NCBI GenBank assembly: GCA_046347195.1
Contig: JAXMGQ010000017.1
Span: 1-64,000, forward strand
Direction: 5' to 3'
Source: TMP-86 sp046347195
GTDB taxonomy: Bacteria > Pseudomonadota > Gammaproteobacteria > Steroidobacterales > Steroidobacteraceae
DNA: 64,000 nt
The notes beneath the pieces were generated by a model that was given only the letters and a program-made list of their open reading frames with translations, was not told the DNA's origin and did no database searches. Of this stretch, positions 28,665 through 38,005 are shown piece by piece. The translations under genes were made by a program, and so were the position numbers. Position 1 is the first letter of the stretch. Every line of letters starts with the position of its first letter.

Positions 28665-29627
28665 ATGAAGACCATGCTGATCCTCACCGCCCTCACGCTG
28701 CTTGCGGCTTGCGGTTCCAGCCAACCAGCCGGCAATGCGGCATCCGCCGCGACAACGGCCCGCGCAAGCAGCGGCAACGCGAGTGCGGCGGAAGTGGCCG
28801 AAGCCGCACGCGGCAAGGTCCACTGCCCGGCGCGGATCGAGACTCCACCGCGTGCCGCCACGGCGCCGATCGACGATATCGTCGGCGTACGCCCGGGCAT
28901 GAGCTGGGAGGAAGCCGCCAACGTCGTGCTGTGCAGCGATGAGCTGATGGTCGTGACCCTGGACACTTCCCGCCGCTTCAACATCAACACCTACGGCCAG
29001 ACGATCCGCCAGGGCTTCAGTGCGCGCTTTGCCGAACCACACATACAGAAGGACTCGCGGCAGATCATGAAGGAGATGCAGGACGACATGCTGGCCCGTT
29101 CCGGCAACGCCGTGCGCGAGGACATGAAGCCGGGTCAGTCCAAGTGGTATGTGAGCACCATGGGAACGCCGGGTCGTGAACGCGTGATCGCCGCGGCACG
29201 CGAGGAATGGTTTGCGGAGGGCAGGAATCCGGCGATGCAGGGGCTCGAACAGGCACTGGTGAAAAAATACGGTGAGCCGACTCGCGTCGATCGCAACGGC
29301 GGCCACAGCTATCTCGTCTGGTCTCATGATCCGGGCGGACAAATGATTGCGGCAAGTTCACCGCTCTACCATCAATGCATCGGCAACTCCGATCCGGATG
29401 GCGGCACCAATTTCTCCCCGGACTGCGGCATCGTCATCGTCGCGCAGGTCTTTCCCGTGCGCGACAATCCCGGTCTGTCACGATACTTCCAGGTCGGCGT
29501 GATCGATCAAGCCGGTGGCTACGCAGCGATCACCGGTACCGAGAAACTGCTGGGCCAACTCGACGCGCAACGTCGCGCGCAGGAAGTCGCGGCGGCCACG
29601 CAGAACGCCGACACACCCAAACTGTAG
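28665..29627 (+). CDS. Putative lipoprotein, unknown function
   Basis: 320 aa. The signal sequence ends in the lipobox LAACG (Cys at about residue 16), so the protein should be lipid-anchored in the envelope. An Ala/Ser-rich linker follows, then a domain beginning VRPGMSWEEAANVVLCSDE, similar in style to short SH3-like/YARHG periplasmic domains, and a Cys-containing C-terminal region. It starts 3 bases after the upstream gene, so it is co-transcribed and probably works with it. Family not recognised. Confidence 0.75.
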   Translation: MKTMLILTALTLLAACGSSQPAGNAASAATTARASSGNASAAEVAEAARGKVHCPARIETPPRAATAPIDDIVGVRPGMSWEEAANVVLCSDELMVVTLDTSRRFNINTYGQTIRQGFSARFAEPHIQKDSRQIMKEMQDDMLARSGNAVREDMKPGQSKWYVSTMGTPGRERVIAAAREEWFAEGRNPAMQGLEQALVKKYGEPTRVDRNGGHSYLVWSHDPGGQMIAASSPLYHQCIGNSDPDGGTNFSPDCGIVIVAQVFPVRDNPGLSRYFQVGVIDQAGGYAAITGTEKLLGQLDAQRRAQEVAAATQNADTPKL

Positions 29628-30041
29628 TTCAACCCCGCAGGGAGACACCGATCCTGCGCCTGCCGCCAGGTCTCGTTGAGCGCAACGACGCCGGACGCGG
29701 ATTCTTCCGGCGCGCGAAACCGAAGTCACACCGAGCTCTGTCCGCGGCTCGTGGTCCGGCCCTTCGTACGCCGGATCCCGGCGACACGATCCGCAGCTCC
29801 GGTCCATCGCCTCGGACAGCGGGCGTGGACGGCCGCAGGTAGAGTATGTCATATCCGGTACCGGAAGGCCGCGGCGCCCCTCCTCCCGCGATATCAGGCT
29901 TCAATTCCGCGAACCGCCGGATGTCGCATTCGCTGCCCGCACCCAAACACCTCAAAATCAGCTATGCTGTCATCGTTTACATGCGGCAAAAACATGCCAA
30001 GAAGTCCTCCCATGCCGACAGCTCCCTTTCGCCCTGCGCCC
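29628..30041. other. Intergenic region upstream of TIM-barrel gene 1
   Basis: About 410 bases with no supported gene; open frames here are GC-rich shadows. The only clear element is the LacI-type palindrome at 29968-29981. Confidence 0.6.
29968..29981. promoter_or_regulatory. Putative LacI-family operator 1
   Basis: TGTCATCGTTTACA; its complement TGTAAACGATGACA differs at one base from the perfect site at 49755. It lies 13-61 bases upstream of the possible start codons (29994, 30012, 30042) of TIM-barrel gene 1. The central CG and flanking TTACA arms are typical of LacI/GalR operators. Confidence 0.65.
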
Positions 30042-31250
30042 ATGAAATTGAGCATCCTGACCGCCGCGCTCCAGGAGCTCACTCCCCGCGCGCGGCGCGA
30101 TGCGGACCCCGATCTTGCGATCGAGGAGTGGCTGAGTTTCGCCTCAGAGATCGGTTGCCCGTATATTCAGTTGTCTGCCGCGCTGCATCCCAGCCGCGCT
30201 GACGTACCTCCGGAGGCCCTGCTCGACCCGGTGGCCAATACCCTGGACCTGCGCGAGGCATTCCACAGCTCGCGCGCCAGGCGAGTATTGGCGGCCATGC
30301 AAGCCTCGAACGTGGGGCTGTCTGATCTTGCCTACTTCGACAACATGCTGGCCGCCGACCCCACCGCCCGCAAGGCCAAATACGAGTTCATGCTGCGGGT
30401 GTTCGACGCTGCTGCCCTGCTCGGCACGAATGCCGTCTGGGCTTCGTGGGTCGAAACCTGAACCTCGAAATGGATGAGAACCTCGTCCAGTTCGAAGCGG
30501 AGTTCATCCCGCTGCTGAAGGAGGCGAAGACGCGGGTCTGACCTACCGGGTCGAGCAGTGTCCCATGCCAGGCTGGAATGCGACCGACAAGTGGCACAAC
30601 AACATCGCCTATGCCCTGGCCCCTGGATCGCCTTGCACCGGATCTGCGAGCGCCATGGTGTGGGGGATCAGTTCCGCATCCACTATGACCCCTCCCATGC
30701 CATCCTGATGGGCCAGGACACACGCTCGTTGTTCCAGTACCTGAAGGATCAGGGCTACGCCTTCTTGATCGACGGTTTCCATGTCAAGGGGCAGGTCATC
30801 GATTCACGGGGCATCGCCGCGTGGGGCTACGGAGGCCAGACGATGCAGCGCGGCGACTGGAAGCACGGCGCCATATCCCCTGATCCAGCCGACTGGCGCA
30901 ACGCGTGGAAGAAGCAGACCGTGTTCAGTGAACACGAGCTGCCCGGCACCGCACGCCACGATCCTCTGGCGTACCTGCAGAACCGCAGCGTCGACTGGCT
31001 GGACCATCAACTGGCGGCGCGCGAATTGCTCGACATCGACCCTGCAAGCACCTATCTCGTGGTCGAGCATGAATATCCGCCTGCCCGGATCCAGGACAGG
31101 GAGAAGCTGGCGCCCATCCTGCAGGGGTCGCTTGCCTTCGTGCGAGCCATCGATGAGGCGGCCGCCGCCCTGTACTCGCTGCAGCACGAGGTGCTGGCAT
31201 CGCAGGGCATTCCGGTTCAGGGGGTGGGCCGGGAATCGTTCCGCAGTTGA
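30042..31250 (+). CDS. Sugar phosphate isomerase/epimerase-like TIM-barrel protein (copy 1), frame interrupted three times
   Basis: Xylose-isomerase-like TIM barrel of about 403 aa without signal peptide. It starts MKLSILTAALQEL; alternative in-frame ATGs lie at 29994 and 30012. Recognisable blocks are GCPYIQLSAALHPS, VEQCPMPGWNATDKWHNN with Glu and His ligand candidates, RIHYDPSHAI and YLVVEHEYPP. The frame shifts by one missing base near 30435, 30535 and 30615; together these restore the original frame, and the correct residues (GFVGRNLNLEMDENL, LTYRVEQC) can be read through. Its promoter carries a LacI-type site, so it belongs to the locus with the deglycosidase-like genes. Possible role: isomerisation of the keto-sugar released by C-glycoside cleavage (inference). 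Confidence 0.75.
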
Positions 31251-31320
31251 CGCTGGGTTGTTGCGGTCAGGTTAGCGCGCCGGCTGTGCGCGTCTGCTGC
31301 GCGCGCCTGCTACGCGCGTC

Positions 31321-33018
31321 TCACTCATACAGCGAAAACGCGTAGACCATGTCGCCCGCAGCAACCAGGATGAATTGCCGGCCTTCGATACCGTAGGACT
31401 CGGCGGCATTGGACACGCCATGCAGCCGCGTATGCCACAGCGATTCGCCCGTCTGCGCATCGAAGGCGATGAAGTTCTCGGTGGTGTCCGTCGAAAACAG
31501 CAATCCGCCCGCCGTGGTCAGCATTCCCGTGCTGAGTGCGCCCAGCATTCCGTCGCCAGGTCCGAAGTGCCGTTGCCACACGGCTTTTCCCGTGCGGTAG
31601 TCAATGGCCTGGATGATGCTGCCCAATGAGACCTGCCCACCGCGGGCGATGCCGCCAAGGCCCATCGCGCCTTGCGGATCCTTCTCGGTGTAATACAACA
31701 GTCCATAGCTCTCCAGGTTTCGCACGTAGAACAAGCCCGTTTGCGGACTGAAGCTCGGCGGCGGCCAGTTCGTCCATCCGTCGATCGATACCAGCGAGCC
31801 GGCCACAGAAGCATCCCGGGCGGGGTCACGCACCGGCTGGCCCTTCTTGTTGATCTCCTTCACCCACTTGCCCCACTGGGCGAACCGGGTCGTCAACAGA
31901 TGCTCGCCCGTCGTGCGATCGAGCACGAAGAAGTGACCATTGCGGGTCGCCTGCAACACCAGCTTGCGCGGCTTGCCGGCAAACTCTGCGTCGACCAGCA
32001 CCGGCGTCTGGGCCGAGTCCCAGTCGTGCGTATCGTGCGGGGAGGTCTGGTAGTACCACGCGAGCTTCCCGGTTTCGACGTTCACGGCGATCAACGAGCA
32101 AGTGAACAGGTTGTCCCCGTCCCGCCCGCGCGGCACGTATGCGGGTGAAGGATTGCCCGTCCCGACGATGTACAACTTCGTCTCGGGGTCGTAAGAACCG
32201 CTCGCCCAGACATTGCCGCCCCCATGACGAGCGGCGTCGAGACTGGGCCAGGTTTCGAGTCCAGCATCACCCTGCTTCATCGGAACCGTGTGCAGGGTCC
32301 ATTGCAGGACACCGGTCTCCGGATCGAATGATCGCACTGCGCCTGCTGCATCGGAGTCGTTGCCGGCGCCCACCAGCACGTGATTGCCGATCACGATGGG
32401 TGCGGCTTCCGCAAAATACTGCTCGTTGAAGTTCGCGATTTCCTTGTGCCAGCGTTCCGCGCCCGTCCGCGCATCGAGCGATACCAGATAATCGTCGGCT
32501 GTCTCCATGAACAACCAGTTCTTGTGGATTCCCATGCCCTTGTTGGACGTATGGGTGCCGCCCTTCGTCTTCCAGTAGAAATGCCAGGCAACCTTCCCGG
32601 TCGCAGCGTCGATCGCCCATGCATTGTCAGGGGCCGACACGTACAGCATCCCGTCGACCTGCAGGATCGCCCCGCGGATACTGATCGGCGCTCCCGATGA
32701 AAAAAGCCCGCCCGTCACGACCGCCTTCTCTATCTCCCCGCCCACGATCGTCGGCGGCCTCGGCGGCGCGAACGGTCCGCCGCCACCGGTGTCAGCGCCC
32801 CCTTCCAGACGAGCCGCCCAGGCAAGCGTGAGGTGCTTGACGTTGGAGCGATCGATCTGCGCGAGGCTGCTGAAGCGTTGGCCGGAATAATCGCCCGAGT
32901 AGGTCGGCCAACTCTCGCCAACACCAGACTTCGCAGCCTCGGTGGCATACGCAAATTGCGCCGCGCCAACGATCAGGAGGCCGGCCGCCGCGGCTCTGAG
33001 GTTCTTGAAGTGCATCAT
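31321..33018 (-). CDS. PQQ-dependent (quinoprotein) dehydrogenase
   Basis: Periplasmic eight-bladed quinoprotein of 565 aa with a signal peptide (AAAGLLIVGAAQFAYA). PQQ-propeller repeats such as VSAPDNAWAIDAATGKVAW and SLDARTGAERW are evident. HDTHDWDSAQTPVL carries the Asp-Trp-Asp of the active-site loop in this family. The vicinal Cys pair of methanol dehydrogenases is absent. It would oxidise a sugar or alcohol and pass electrons to cytochrome c; the diheme cytochrome gene lies immediately upstream with an ATGA overlap. In this locus it could oxidise the sugar of the glycoside, parallel to the Gfo enzyme; that is inference. Confidence 0.88.
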   Translation of the reverse strand: MMHFKNLRAAAAGLLIVGAAQFAYATEAAKSGVGESWPTYSGDYSGQRFSSLAQIDRSNVKHLTLAWAARLEGGADTGGGGPFAPPRPPTIVGGEIEKAVVTGGLFSSGAPISIRGAILQVDGMLYVSAPDNAWAIDAATGKVAWHFYWKTKGGTHTSNKGMGIHKNWLFMETADDYLVSLDARTGAERWHKEIANFNEQYFAEAAPIVIGNHVLVGAGNDSDAAGAVRSFDPETGVLQWTLHTVPMKQGDAGLETWPSLDAARHGGGNVWASGSYDPETKLYIVGTGNPSPAYVPRGRDGDNLFTCSLIAVNVETGKLAWYYQTSPHDTHDWDSAQTPVLVDAEFAGKPRKLVLQATRNGHFFVLDRTTGEHLLTTRFAQWGKWVKEINKKGQPVRDPARDASVAGSLVSIDGWTNWPPPSFSPQTGLFYVRNLESYGLLYYTEKDPQGAMGLGGIARGGQVSLGSIIQAIDYRTGKAVWQRHFGPGDGMLGALSTGMLTTAGGLLFSTDTTENFIAFDAQTGESLWHTRLHGVSNAAESYGIEGRQFILVAAGDMVYAFSLYE

Positions 33019-33848
33019 TTCTGCTTCACCAGAAAGGCGTTCAGATCATGGATGTCGCGGTCTTCCCATTCCCGCAGCATATCCATGTGCGCCTGCATCG
33101 GATCCTTCACCTCGACGAGCGGCGCAGCGCCGTTGCGTCGGAAGCTTCGTCTTGCGCCGGCAGCGTCGATCAGCGTGACGTTGAAATCATCGATGGAGAG
33201 CAGCGTTCCGCTGATGACCTCACCATTGGACCGCGTGACCTTTGCGGCCCTCGCAGGTGCCGTCGGGCTGCGCGCACCGAGCATCGTGACCGCACCTCCC
33301 GAGACGATGTGGTCCTGAAGTGTCTTCGGATCGTACTTCGAGCCGATTCCAGCCAGGTCGCCGCCGGTCTTCAGCGAATGACATTGACCACAGCGTCCCT
33401 TGCCGAAGAAGTACTTTTCACCCGCCTTTGCATTACCGACGATGATGGCTCGCGGATCGACCTCGGCCTGCACCGAACCTGCCGGGATGCTGTGCAGGTA
33501 GGCCGCGATGTCCGACACGGCATCCGCGCCCAGGTTGAACTTGGGCATTCCTTTGTCGGGCCGCCCCACTTGCACGATGGCGAGCAGGATTTCTCCCTTC
33601 TGGTCGTTGAGGACGATGGGTGATCGCAACAGGTTCGGACCTCCCTCTCCGCCCCTCGCACCCGAACCATGGCAGAAACCACAGTTCACGCTGAACACCT
33701 GCTTACCGCGCTCGACGGCAGCCGGATCCTGCGCCGGTCGGCTGAAATCGGCCACCGTCCCGTCCGGGGTCTTCGGCGCGGGCTCCGCGCCCGATGCGGC
33801 AAGCGCCCACAGCCCTGCGACAGCTGCTGCAATTGTCCTTCGAATCAT
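33015..33848 (-). CDS. Diheme c-type cytochrome with C-terminal LSM-like segment
   Basis: Periplasmic electron carrier of about 277 aa. The signal peptide is MIRRTIAAAVAGLWALAAS. Two heme-binding motifs are visible, CGFCH and CGQCH. Between heme 2 and the C-terminus lies a beta-rich segment, SGTLLSIDDFNVTLIDAAG, like the small barrel inserted in cytochromes linked to quinoprotein dehydrogenases, before the helix that probably supplies a Met ligand (HMDML). It is coupled by ATGA to the PQQ dehydrogenase, its likely electron donor. The ATG at 33848 is chosen over an upstream frame opening at 33887. Confidence 0.88.
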   Translation of the reverse strand: MIRRTIAAAVAGLWALAASGAEPAPKTPDGTVADFSRPAQDPAAVERGKQVFSVNCGFCHGSGARGGEGGPNLLRSPIVLNDQKGEILLAIVQVGRPDKGMPKFNLGADAVSDIAAYLHSIPAGSVQAEVDPRAIIVGNAKAGEKYFFGKGRCGQCHSLKTGGDLAGIGSKYDPKTLQDHIVSGGAVTMLGARSPTAPARAAKVTRSNGEVISGTLLSIDDFNVTLIDAAGARRSFRRNGAAPLVEVKDPMQAHMDMLREWEDRDIHDLNAFLVKQK

Positions 33849-33896
33849 GCCATCTACTCCCCCATGAACGTACGGTGCGTTCCGCACCGATGGGCG

Positions 33897-35033
33897 CTAC
33901 ACCGCCACCCAGCGATTGCCGGTCCGCGACGACTCGAGCACCGCTTCCACGAAGCGCATGCCGCGCACGCCATCCTGAATGCCCGGAAAGGCACCCGGCT
34001 CCGCCGATTCGCCGTTCACGGCCTGCGCGACACCACGATAGATGTTTCCCATCGCGTCCATGAACCCTTCCGGATGCCCGGGAGGAAGTTTCGTCGCCTG
34101 CTGCGCCGCCGGCTGATTGAAGGCATATCCGGGCTTGATGATCCGCAACGGTTGCCCTTCCTCGAGAAACTCCAGGCGGTTCGGCTCTTCCTGCGCCCAC
34201 TTGAGTGCACCGCGACGGCCGTACACCGCGATCTGCAGGTTGTTCTCCTCGGCAGTGGCGATCTGGCTTGCGCAAAGGACGCCGCGAACGCCGCCCGACA
34301 GGCGCAGCAGCGCGCTGCCATCGACGTCCAGGGTGTTTTCAGGGTGCAGTGTGTCGATGTCCGCCAGCACACGCTCCACCGTCAAGCCGGTCGTGTACTC
34401 GAGCAGGTTGAAGGCGTGCACGCCGATGTCGCCGATGCAGCAGCTCTGCCCACCGAGGCGCGGGTCGAGCCGCCACACCGATGGCCAGCGCGCGGGATCG
34501 TGGATCACCGGATTGATCCAGCCCTGGTAATACTGCGCGTCGACTTTCTGCACCTTCCCGATGGCGCCTTCGGCGATCATCGCGCGCATCTGGCGAACCA
34601 TCGGATAGCCGGTGTAGGTGTGGGTGACGGCGAATACCCGACGCTGCGAGCGTACCTCGTCGGCGAGCTGTGCCGCCTCGGCCGCTGTCGTGGTGACGGG
34701 CTTTTCGCATATGACGTGGAATCCGCTTCGAACCAGCTTCATCGCCATGTCGAAATGCAGATAGTTGGGCGTGGCCACGGTCACCACCCGCATCCGCTGC
34801 GCCTCCGGCAGCGCGCTCTCTGCGGCGATCAGTTCATCCACGCCGGCATACGCCCGCGCCGGATCCAGCTCCCAATGGAGCGCCGCCTGCACGCCCTGCG
34901 CATGATCCGCATTGAACACACCACCGACCAGTTCGTAGTCATCGCGCATGTACGCAGCGATGCGGTGCACGATGCCGATCAGGGAATCCGGTCCTCCGCC
35001 CAGCAAGCCCCACTTGATCTTCGGATGTTTCAT
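33897..35033 (-). CDS. Gfo/Idh/MocA family NAD(P)-dependent oxidoreductase
   Basis: Cytoplasmic dehydrogenase, 378 aa. The N-terminal Rossmann motif is WGLLGGGPDSLIGIVHRIAA. The family signature CEKPVT contains the catalytic Lys (about residue 130). The C-terminal domain has DIGVHAFNLLEY. The Gfo/Idh/MocA class includes DgpA, which oxidises the C3 hydroxyl of C-glucosides before deglycosylation, and other 3-keto-glycoside-forming enzymes. Its genetic position, 4-base overlap with the MFS gene and in the same operon as a deglycosidase-like pair, makes this role likely here. Confidence 0.88.
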   Translation of the reverse strand: MKHPKIKWGLLGGGPDSLIGIVHRIAAYMRDDYELVGGVFNADHAQGVQAALHWELDPARAYAGVDELIAAESALPEAQRMRVVTVATPNYLHFDMAMKLVRSGFHVICEKPVTTTAAEAAQLADEVRSQRRVFAVTHTYTGYPMVRQMRAMIAEGAIGKVQKVDAQYYQGWINPVIHDPARWPSVWRLDPRLGGQSCCIGDIGVHAFNLLEYTTGLTVERVLADIDTLHPENTLDVDGSALLRLSGGVRGVLCASQIATAEENNLQIAVYGRRGALKWAQEEPNRLEFLEEGQPLRIIKPGYAFNQPAAQQATKLPPGHPEGFMDAMGNIYRGVAQAVNGESAEPGAFPGIQDGVRGMRFVEAVLESSRTGNRWVAV

Positions 35034-36250
35034 GATTTCCGGTACTGCACGGACTCGTTCCTGAACGACAAGGAGAAGATCACGAACACGACCGCCGCGA
35101 ACGCGGCGGCGTACAGCCAGATCGGCTTCCAGTCATGCGTGCCGGCGGTTGCGTGCAGGTCGGTGGCCCAGCCCGCCGCCCGAAATCCGATCAACATGCC
35201 CACGCCGTAGGTGGCCAGTGTGATCATGCCCTGCGCGGCGCTCTTGATGTTCTTGCCCGCCTTGGAGTCGATGTAGATCTGCCCGGAGACGAAGAAGAAG
35301 TCATAGCAGACACCATGCAGCGCAATGCCGATCAGCAGCAGGGCGACACCGGAGCCTGCGTCGCCGAAGGCAAACAATACGTAGCGCAGGGCCCACGCCA
35401 GTATACCCACGAGCAGGGTGATCTTCATGCCGAAGCGACCCAGGAAAATCGGCAGCAGCAGCATGAACAGCACTTCGGACATCTGCCCGATGGTCTGCTT
35501 GCCCGTCGCATTGGCCACGTGCAGTTCGGTCAGGAACAGGTTGGTGTTCTGATAGTAGAACGCCAATGGAATGCAGATCAGCACGCTGGAGACGAAGAAG
35601 ACCAGGAAATTACGGTCCGCCAGCAGGCGCAGCGCATCCAATCCGATGATGTCACGCAGGCCGCGGCTCTCGGCTTGCCCGGCAGGCGGCGTGGCTGGCA
35701 GGGCCAGGCTGAACACTCCCGGCAGGAGCGAAGCACCTGCACACATCAGGAACGTGTTCCCGAGTCTGCCGGCGGCGATGGCATCGGGGGCATCCCATGA
35801 AAACCCGTAGCTGATGGCCAGTCCCGCCACGATCCAGCCCACCGTTCCCCACACGCGCAGGCGGGAAAACTCCTGCGAAGGGTCCTGCAACTGCCGGAAC
35901 GACACCGAGTTGACCAGCGCCAGGGTAGGCATGTACAGCATCATGTACGCAAGGAGATAGGGAAAGAAGCCATCGAAACTTGCCGACCGGGCCGCCAGGT
36001 ACAGCAACACCGACCCGGCCAGGTGCAGGACAGCGAGCACGCGTTCCGCATTGAAGTACCGGTCGGCGATCAGTCCGATGATGAACGGCGCAAGAATGGC
36101 GCCCCAGGACTGGGTGGAATACGCGGCACCGATCTGCGCGCCGCTGGCGTGCAGGGTATTGGACAAATAGCTGCCCATGGTGACGAACCAGCCGCCCCAG
36201 ATGAAGAACTGCAGGAACATCATCACGCTGAGCTGGACCTTGATCTTCAT
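35030..36250 (-). CDS. MFS permease of the nucleoside:H+ symporter (NupG-like) family
   Basis: Twelve-helix permease of about 406 aa. It starts MKIKVQLSVMMFLQFFIWG; FFIWGGWFVTMGSYL and FSRLRVWGTVGWI are typical of the NupG/XapB group, also common in sugar-catabolic gene clusters of soil bacteria. The ATG at 36250 is preferred to a GTG at 36292 that lies inside the preceding gene. It overlaps the Gfo gene by 4 bases. A likely role is inner-membrane uptake of the glycoside or its oxidised form. Confidence 0.82.
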   Translation of the reverse strand: MKIKVQLSVMMFLQFFIWGGWFVTMGSYLSNTLHASGAQIGAAYSTQSWGAILAPFIIGLIADRYFNAERVLAVLHLAGSVLLYLAARSASFDGFFPYLLAYMMLYMPTLALVNSVSFRQLQDPSQEFSRLRVWGTVGWIVAGLAISYGFSWDAPDAIAAGRLGNTFLMCAGASLLPGVFSLALPATPPAGQAESRGLRDIIGLDALRLLADRNFLVFFVSSVLICIPLAFYYQNTNLFLTELHVANATGKQTIGQMSEVLFMLLLPIFLGRFGMKITLLVGILAWALRYVLFAFGDAGSGVALLLIGIALHGVCYDFFFVSGQIYIDSKAGKNIKSAAQGMITLATYGVGMLIGFRAAGWATDLHATAGTHDWKPIWLYAAAFAAVVFVIFSLSFRNESVQYRKS

Positions 36251-36278
36251 ACGCGGCGTCCCGTCCTCATCCGATCGA

Positions 36279-37361
36279 TCAGGCGATTTCACCCAGCAGC
36301 CGACGCAGCATGACGTGATGCCGGCGGATCATCTCCACCGACGTGAAAGGATCGATGTCCTGCACATGGCGCTGGCCTTCGTACTCGGTCGCGATCACCC
36401 CGTCGAATCCGCCGTCGATCAGCGCCGGAATGACCGGCCCAAGGTCGATGGCCGGATCCTTGTCATCCTCGGTCAATCCCCAGGTCTTGCCGTGGATGTG
36501 CCGGCACTTGGACATGATGGGGATGAGGTCGCGTGGATTCTGTGCCTTGATCATGTACACGCCATGGACGTAGCCGGTGGCGGCGGGTCCGCCATCCATC
36601 TTCGCCACTTCCGCAAGCACGGCATCCTTGGGTTTGTCATTCTCCCAGGCATTCTCGATGAATTCCGCCGCCGCCCGGGTCAGCGCGCCGTCGCGGATCA
36701 TGCGATCGCGCGCATACGGATTGGGCTTGTTCTGGAAAATGCCCATGTCGGGCACGAAGCCGAAATGATCGGTCTTCTCGGCGATCTTCATCAGTCGTTC
36801 GACCAGGCGTCCACGAATGGGAATCGGGAAGTGCAGTTCCACGCCCACCCAGATGTTCTCCTTCTCCATGTGCGGAACCGTGGCTTCGAGAATGTCGACC
36901 GGCGTGCCGATCAGCGCGCGCACACGGGGTATCCCCAGCAGCTTGGCCAGGCGGATGTCGCGCAGCATGGTCTGCACGCCCTCCTCCACCGACAGGGTAT
37001 GGGTCTTGGTGCGCAGCGAATCGATGAACTGGGTGTAGCACGCCGGCTGGATCCTGTACTTCTCGATCCACCCATGCCATTGGTCCACCCAGGCGGTGGG
37101 CGGATTGGGAAAGTTCGGCACCATCATCTCAGCCAGCAATTCCATGCCATTGGCGCCGATGTCCGACATCTCCCGCAGGCAGTCCTCCACCGTCATCTGC
37201 CGGACGAAGTACTCCTCCTGGAAGCTGTACATCGCCACGCCGCGCCGGATCTTGTGCCGGGGCGCCGCTGCGGAGGCGCTGACTGCCCCGACACTCGACA
37301 AGGCCAGGGCGGCGCCCGCTGCCGCAGTGGCGCCCAGGAAATCGCGACGATTCATGCTCAT
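36279..37361 (-). CDS. Tat-exported TIM-barrel protein, C-glycoside deglycosidase alpha-like (copy 2)
   Basis: 360 aa with a twin-arginine signal (MSMNRRDFLGATAAAGAAL) and Ala-rich cleavage region. The TIM barrel shows the likely metal-ligand set: Glu in GVELHFP, Asp in VPDMGIF, His in CRHIHGK and Glu in ATEYEGQR. N-terminal RGVAMYSFQEEYFVRQMT and VPNFPNPPTAWVDQWH recur in copies 5 and 6. The gene lies 13 bases after a DUF6379 beta-like gene, the order expected for a two-subunit C-glycoside deglycosidase. Known DgpC/CarB subunits work in the cytoplasm, so the export signal is unusual. A simple epimerase/isomerase role remains possible. Confidence 0.78.
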   Translation of the reverse strand: MSMNRRDFLGATAAAGAALALSSVGAVSASAAAPRHKIRRGVAMYSFQEEYFVRQMTVEDCLREMSDIGANGMELLAEMMVPNFPNPPTAWVDQWHGWIEKYRIQPACYTQFIDSLRTKTHTLSVEEGVQTMLRDIRLAKLLGIPRVRALIGTPVDILEATVPHMEKENIWVGVELHFPIPIRGRLVERLMKIAEKTDHFGFVPDMGIFQNKPNPYARDRMIRDGALTRAAAEFIENAWENDKPKDAVLAEVAKMDGGPAATGYVHGVYMIKAQNPRDLIPIMSKCRHIHGKTWGLTEDDKDPAIDLGPVIPALIDGGFDGVIATEYEGQRHVQDIDPFTSVEMIRRHHVMLRRLLGEIA

Positions 37362-37374
37362 TGGCGAGTCCCCC

Positions 37375-37836
37375 TCACTGAACCAGCGTCATGCGCTTGT
37401 TGATCACCGTGGGTCCCTCGATGAAGCCAAGGTACTTGCCTTCCTTCCAAAGGCCGGGAAAATCCTCATACAGATGCTGCGGGTCCGTCGCGGGCAAGTA
37501 GGACTTGCGTATCACCATGGCCAGCCGGATGGCGTGAATGCCAGGGTTGAGTCCACCGGATCTTGCCACCAGGAGCGTGGCTGGATCACCGAATCCCCAG
37601 CGCACATCGTCAGCCTCGTACATGGCCGCAATGGTGAATGTCCTGCCGGCGAGGCTGATGCGCAGCTTCTCGGCCGGGATGCCTTCCCCATCCACGGCCA
37701 ACTCCAGCGTGTGGACCGATGACAGGAAGATGCCGCGGTAATAAGGCACCCGAATGTTGAGCTGGAAACCGCTCGTGGCTCCGGCCTCCGCGATGTTCTT
37801 GAAGCCGGTGTTCATGATGACGTGACGATCCTGCAT
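37375..37836 (-). CDS. DUF6379/C-glycoside deglycosidase beta subunit-like protein (copy 1)
   Basis: 153 aa, soluble beta-sandwich type, no signal peptide. Shared blocks with the other two copies: GFKNI, SGFQLNIRVPYYRGIFLSS, the LAVDGEGIPAEKL loop, RWGFGDPATLLV, GLNPGIHAIRLAMVIR and the ending KRMTLV. In DgpB/CarC this small subunit completes the active site of the TIM-barrel subunit. ATG at 37836 has GGGGAG six bases upstream. It is the first gene of the operon beta-TIM-MFS-Gfo-cytochrome-PQQ, preceded by the palindrome at 37932. The lack of a signal, while its TIM partner has a Tat signal, suggests hitch-hiker export or cytoplasmic function; this is open. Confidence 0.72.
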   Translation of the reverse strand: MQDRHVIMNTGFKNIAEAGATSGFQLNIRVPYYRGIFLSSVHTLELAVDGEGIPAEKLRISLAGRTFTIAAMYEADDVRWGFGDPATLLVARSGGLNPGIHAIRLAMVIRKSYLPATDPQHLYEDFPGLWKEGKYLGFIEGPTVINKRMTLVQ

Positions 37837-37931
37837 TGAACGCTCCCCGATCAAACGTGCCGGTCGATGGCCCTGCTCGAAGCACTCCTGGGTGCTGCAT
37901 TTTGCAAAAGCATGGCGTAAGCTGGAAACAA

Positions 37932-37945
37932 TGTAAAGCATTACA
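37932..37945. promoter_or_regulatory. Putative LacI-family operator 2
   Basis: TGTAAAGCATTACA, a 14-base palindrome with centre GC instead of CG. It lies 96 bases upstream of the beta-subunit gene start (minus strand) and 61 bases upstream of the PhlG-like gene (plus strand), so it could control both divergent units. Confidence 0.68.
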
Positions 37946-38005
37946 ACGCTGCTGTCGAGCCAGATGCCCACCCCCGCCTCGGGGGCTGAAATCGGAGAAC
38001 ATGAA

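Noticed and set aside
23481..29627. Type VI secretion genes near the ECF/kinase pair
   Set aside because: Kinase-linked ECF43 factors can control type VI secretion, but no Tss-like gene is visible in the window.
31250..31320. Repeated CGCGC-rich stretch between TIM copy 1 and the PQQ gene
   Set aside because: Short GC repeats without a clear stem or copy structure; no basis for calling a terminator or repeat family.
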